DNA from: Diplonema japonicum
Lineage: Eukaryota > Euglenozoa > Diplonemea > Diplonemida > Diplonemidae
Length of the DNA: 64,000 nucleotides
Direction: 5' to 3'
NCBI GenBank assembly: GCA_964019335.1
Contig: OZ025682.1
Location: 248,001 to 312,000 of the forward strand
Position numbers and translations under genes: made by a program. Every line of letters starts with the position of its first letter. Position 1 is the first letter of the stretch. The notes beneath the pieces are model-generated. The model did not search any database. It was not told the DNA's origin and saw only the letters and a program-made list of their open reading frames with translations. Below, in pieces: positions 62,600-64,000 of this stretch.

Positions 62600-63286
62600 A
62601 AAAAAAGATAAAAACGAAAAATAATTTTTTTTCCCCCTTGTAGTGTGGAACGAAAAAAAAAAAAAAGAAAAGTACTGAAAGCCACGAACTGCATATTGGG
62701 GGTCGCCCAACTGCTTCGTAGAAGTGAAATAATGCAGAAAATTACGTTTGAAAAACACATCCATCACCTTTTCTTTTTTTGAGAAGTTGCTCAAAAGTCA
62801 GAGACTTTAGAGTCAACTGACGACATTTTTTCTCAAACCCCATTTTGTCCCCCCACCCCCCCCATAGTGGCCGGCGAAAAAGAAAAACAAATACGGCTTA
62901 GAAAAATAGAAGGGTTTTTTTCATTATTAGCACGTGAGTGGGGAAAATCCCTCATATTTTCGAAAAGTAAGAAAAAAAGAAAATTAGATACCCCTTTTTT
63001 TTACCTGTTAGATTCCCCCCCCCCCCCCCCCAGGCATAGTGGTGAAACGACTCGCATGCGAGAATGATGCGAGAATTTTTGTTGGCTAGTAAAATTTTAT
63101 TTAATTTTGGCCTAATTTCGACCCTTTGACCCCCCCCCCCCCCCCCCCCCCTCATTAGATTTCCCCCCTAATATTCCCCTATATTTCCCCCCTCCTTCCC
63201 CCCCCCTCCTTTATTTAAAAAATCTTTCAGTACGGCAATACAAACCCAACTTTGAAAAGGGGGGGAAATAAAAATATAAAAAAAAG
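62600..63286. other. Intergenic stretch
   Basis: About 690 bp with long C-runs at 63016-63031 and 63130-63150, two moderately complex patches (62660-62830 and 63030-63120) and an A-rich leader before the last gene. No further gene seen. Confidence 0.55.
63205..63230 (+). promoter_or_regulatory. Candidate trans-splice acceptor (AATCTTTCAG)
   Basis: C/T-rich DNA then TTTAAAAAATCTTTCAG ends at 63230, 56 nt before the last ATG in the window. Confidence 0.45.
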
Positions 63287-64000
63287 ATGTCACTAAGCGG
63301 CATCGACAAGATGAAAAAACCAGAGCTGATAGAAAAGCTGGAAGAGCTTGGGATAGACCCGTCTAAAACAGTGGCGGACATGAAGTACCAGCTTAGAAAA
63401 GCACTGGAAGGCGGGAGCGACAACGACGACAGCGAAAAGGACTCCCCACCCCCCAAGAAAAAAAAAAAGACCTCGAAGAAGGGCACATTCGAGGAGGTGG
63501 ACGGCGGCGGCGACATCGCCTCACCAGAAGGCACAGGGAAACGCCTTTTAGTCCACTGCGTTGCCAAGGGACTACGATGGTCAAAAAGAGGCACAATGGG
63601 CCGCCTAGCCACCGCTTACGGAAAAGAACTAATCGCCACCTTCGACGCCAAAACACACACCCACAAACTAGGAGCAGTCCAATTCCACCCGGTAAAGAAA
63701 AACACAATTGCATCAGCTGTATGCCTTGCAAAACCCTCTGCAGGCTCCGCACCACCCTTCGACTCAGCAGCATTCGACGTCGCTCTAGAAGATTCCATAA
63801 AAGAAAGAGCATTAAAAGACAGCTCCAGTGTCCACATAGACATCGACCCACGCACACCAAAACTACTCTACAGTGAAGTGAAGGATGCCATTGAAGAGCA
63901 TTTAATCAATAGTGGAATAGATGTTTATGTGTACAAACGAGGGGCCGGGGTGTCGGGGAAATCTACATCAACGCTTGTTAAAAGGGACTCCACGTCATCG
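63287..64000 (+). CDS. SAP domain plus ALC1-like macro domain protein, 5' part (3' end outside window)
   Basis: 238 codons are open to the window edge with no stop. Residues ~1-42 (KKPELIEKLEELGIDPSKTVADMKYQLRKAL) form a SAP DNA-binding helix-extension-helix. A Lys-rich linker (PPPKKKKKTSKK) could be a nuclear signal. Residues ~83-230 resemble the macro domain at the C-terminus of ALC1/CHD1L and related proteins: HCVAKGLRWSKRGTMGRLATA, LGAVQFHPV, SSVHIDIDP and VKDAIEEHLINSGIDVYVYK. Macro folds bind ADP-ribose on proteins, linking it to DNA-damage chromatin (family knowledge; ligand residues not verified). Confidence 0.65.
   Translation, partial: MSLSGIDKMKKPELIEKLEELGIDPSKTVADMKYQLRKALEGGSDNDDSEKDSPPPKKKKKTSKKGTFEEVDGGGDIASPEGTGKRLLVHCVAKGLRWSKRGTMGRLATAYGKELIATFDAKTHTHKLGAVQFHPVKKNTIASAVCLAKPSAGSAPPFDSAAFDVALEDSIKERALKDSSSVHIDIDPRTPKLLYSEVKDAIEEHLINSGIDVYVYKRGAGVSGKSTSTLVKRDSTSS

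Noticed and set aside
1-64000. Bacterial contamination or a viral origin
   Set aside because: Spliceosomal introns, eL29, HSP70 with EEVD, STIMATE, PH/SAM/SWIB domains and same-strand arrays are all eukaryotic nuclear features. No viral hallmark gene is seen.

Overview
This 64 kb window looks like nuclear DNA from a euglenozoan protist, most probably a diplonemid or a close relative. All 31 protein genes I can support lie on the + strand. That is the head-to-tail layout of polycistronic transcription units resolved by spliced-leader trans-splicing. Many genes have a pyrimidine tract plus AG upstream and then a purine-rich, usually A-rich, leader running into the ATG. Several proteins carry features I associate with Euglenozoa: a BILBO1-like N-terminal domain (20928-22532), YxGxEExL...KYG-type repeats (29092-30318) and C-x7-C-x5-C-x3-H zinc fingers (5164-6188). 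The species is an inference; no diagnostic spliced-leader RNA gene was found.

Genes are split by 19 supportable GT-AG introns of only 35-65 nt. Most have a GTATG-like donor, and many interiors are long A, T, G or CA runs. Seventeen of the 19 lie between codons (phase 0). Intergenic DNA is very rich in homopolymers and microsatellites.

Layout: 1-6.2 kb holds the end of a poly-Q protein, an LVIVD-propeller surface protein, an island with 5S-like and LSU-rRNA-like fragments, and a CCCH zinc-finger protein. 6.2-10.4 kb is low-complexity DNA. 10.4-16.8 kb holds HSP70, a PIF1-like ATPase and a coiled-coil protein. 17-20.6 kb holds two identical peroxiredoxin-like genes separated by a dispersed repeat family, a small palindromic element and a long fold-back element. 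20.9-39.8 kb is gene-rich: BILBO1-domain protein, voltage-gated K+ channel, an acidic protein, a possible SNase-fold protein, a 2OG-Fe(II) dioxygenase, a KYG-repeat protein, a PH-AGC (AKT-like) kinase, a small helical protein, an MFS transporter, a PH/triple-SAM scaffold and an IQ-motif protein. 41.7-50.2 kb holds a zinc-knuckle protein, a secreted Cys-rich protein, ribosomal eL29, an ARM-repeat protein, the HSP90 activator AHA1 and a 1,501-residue membrane protein with a roughly 590-residue P-D-T-P-A tract. 50.2-56.1 kb is gene-free. 56.1-64 kb holds a two-TM protein, STIMATE, a CorA-type Mg2+ transporter, a SMARCD/BAF60-like subunit, an HMG-box-like protein and the start of a SAP plus macro-like-domain protein.

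The genes do not form a metabolic pathway; mixed neighbours are normal in such units. HSP70 and AHA1 serve the same chaperone cycle, the last three genes are all chromatin-type, and several others are flagellar, cytoskeletal or membrane-transport types. The most unusual material is the 18-20 kb repeat block, the rRNA-derived island near 4.1-4.5 kb, the homopolymer-bodied phase-0 introns and the purine-tract leaders.
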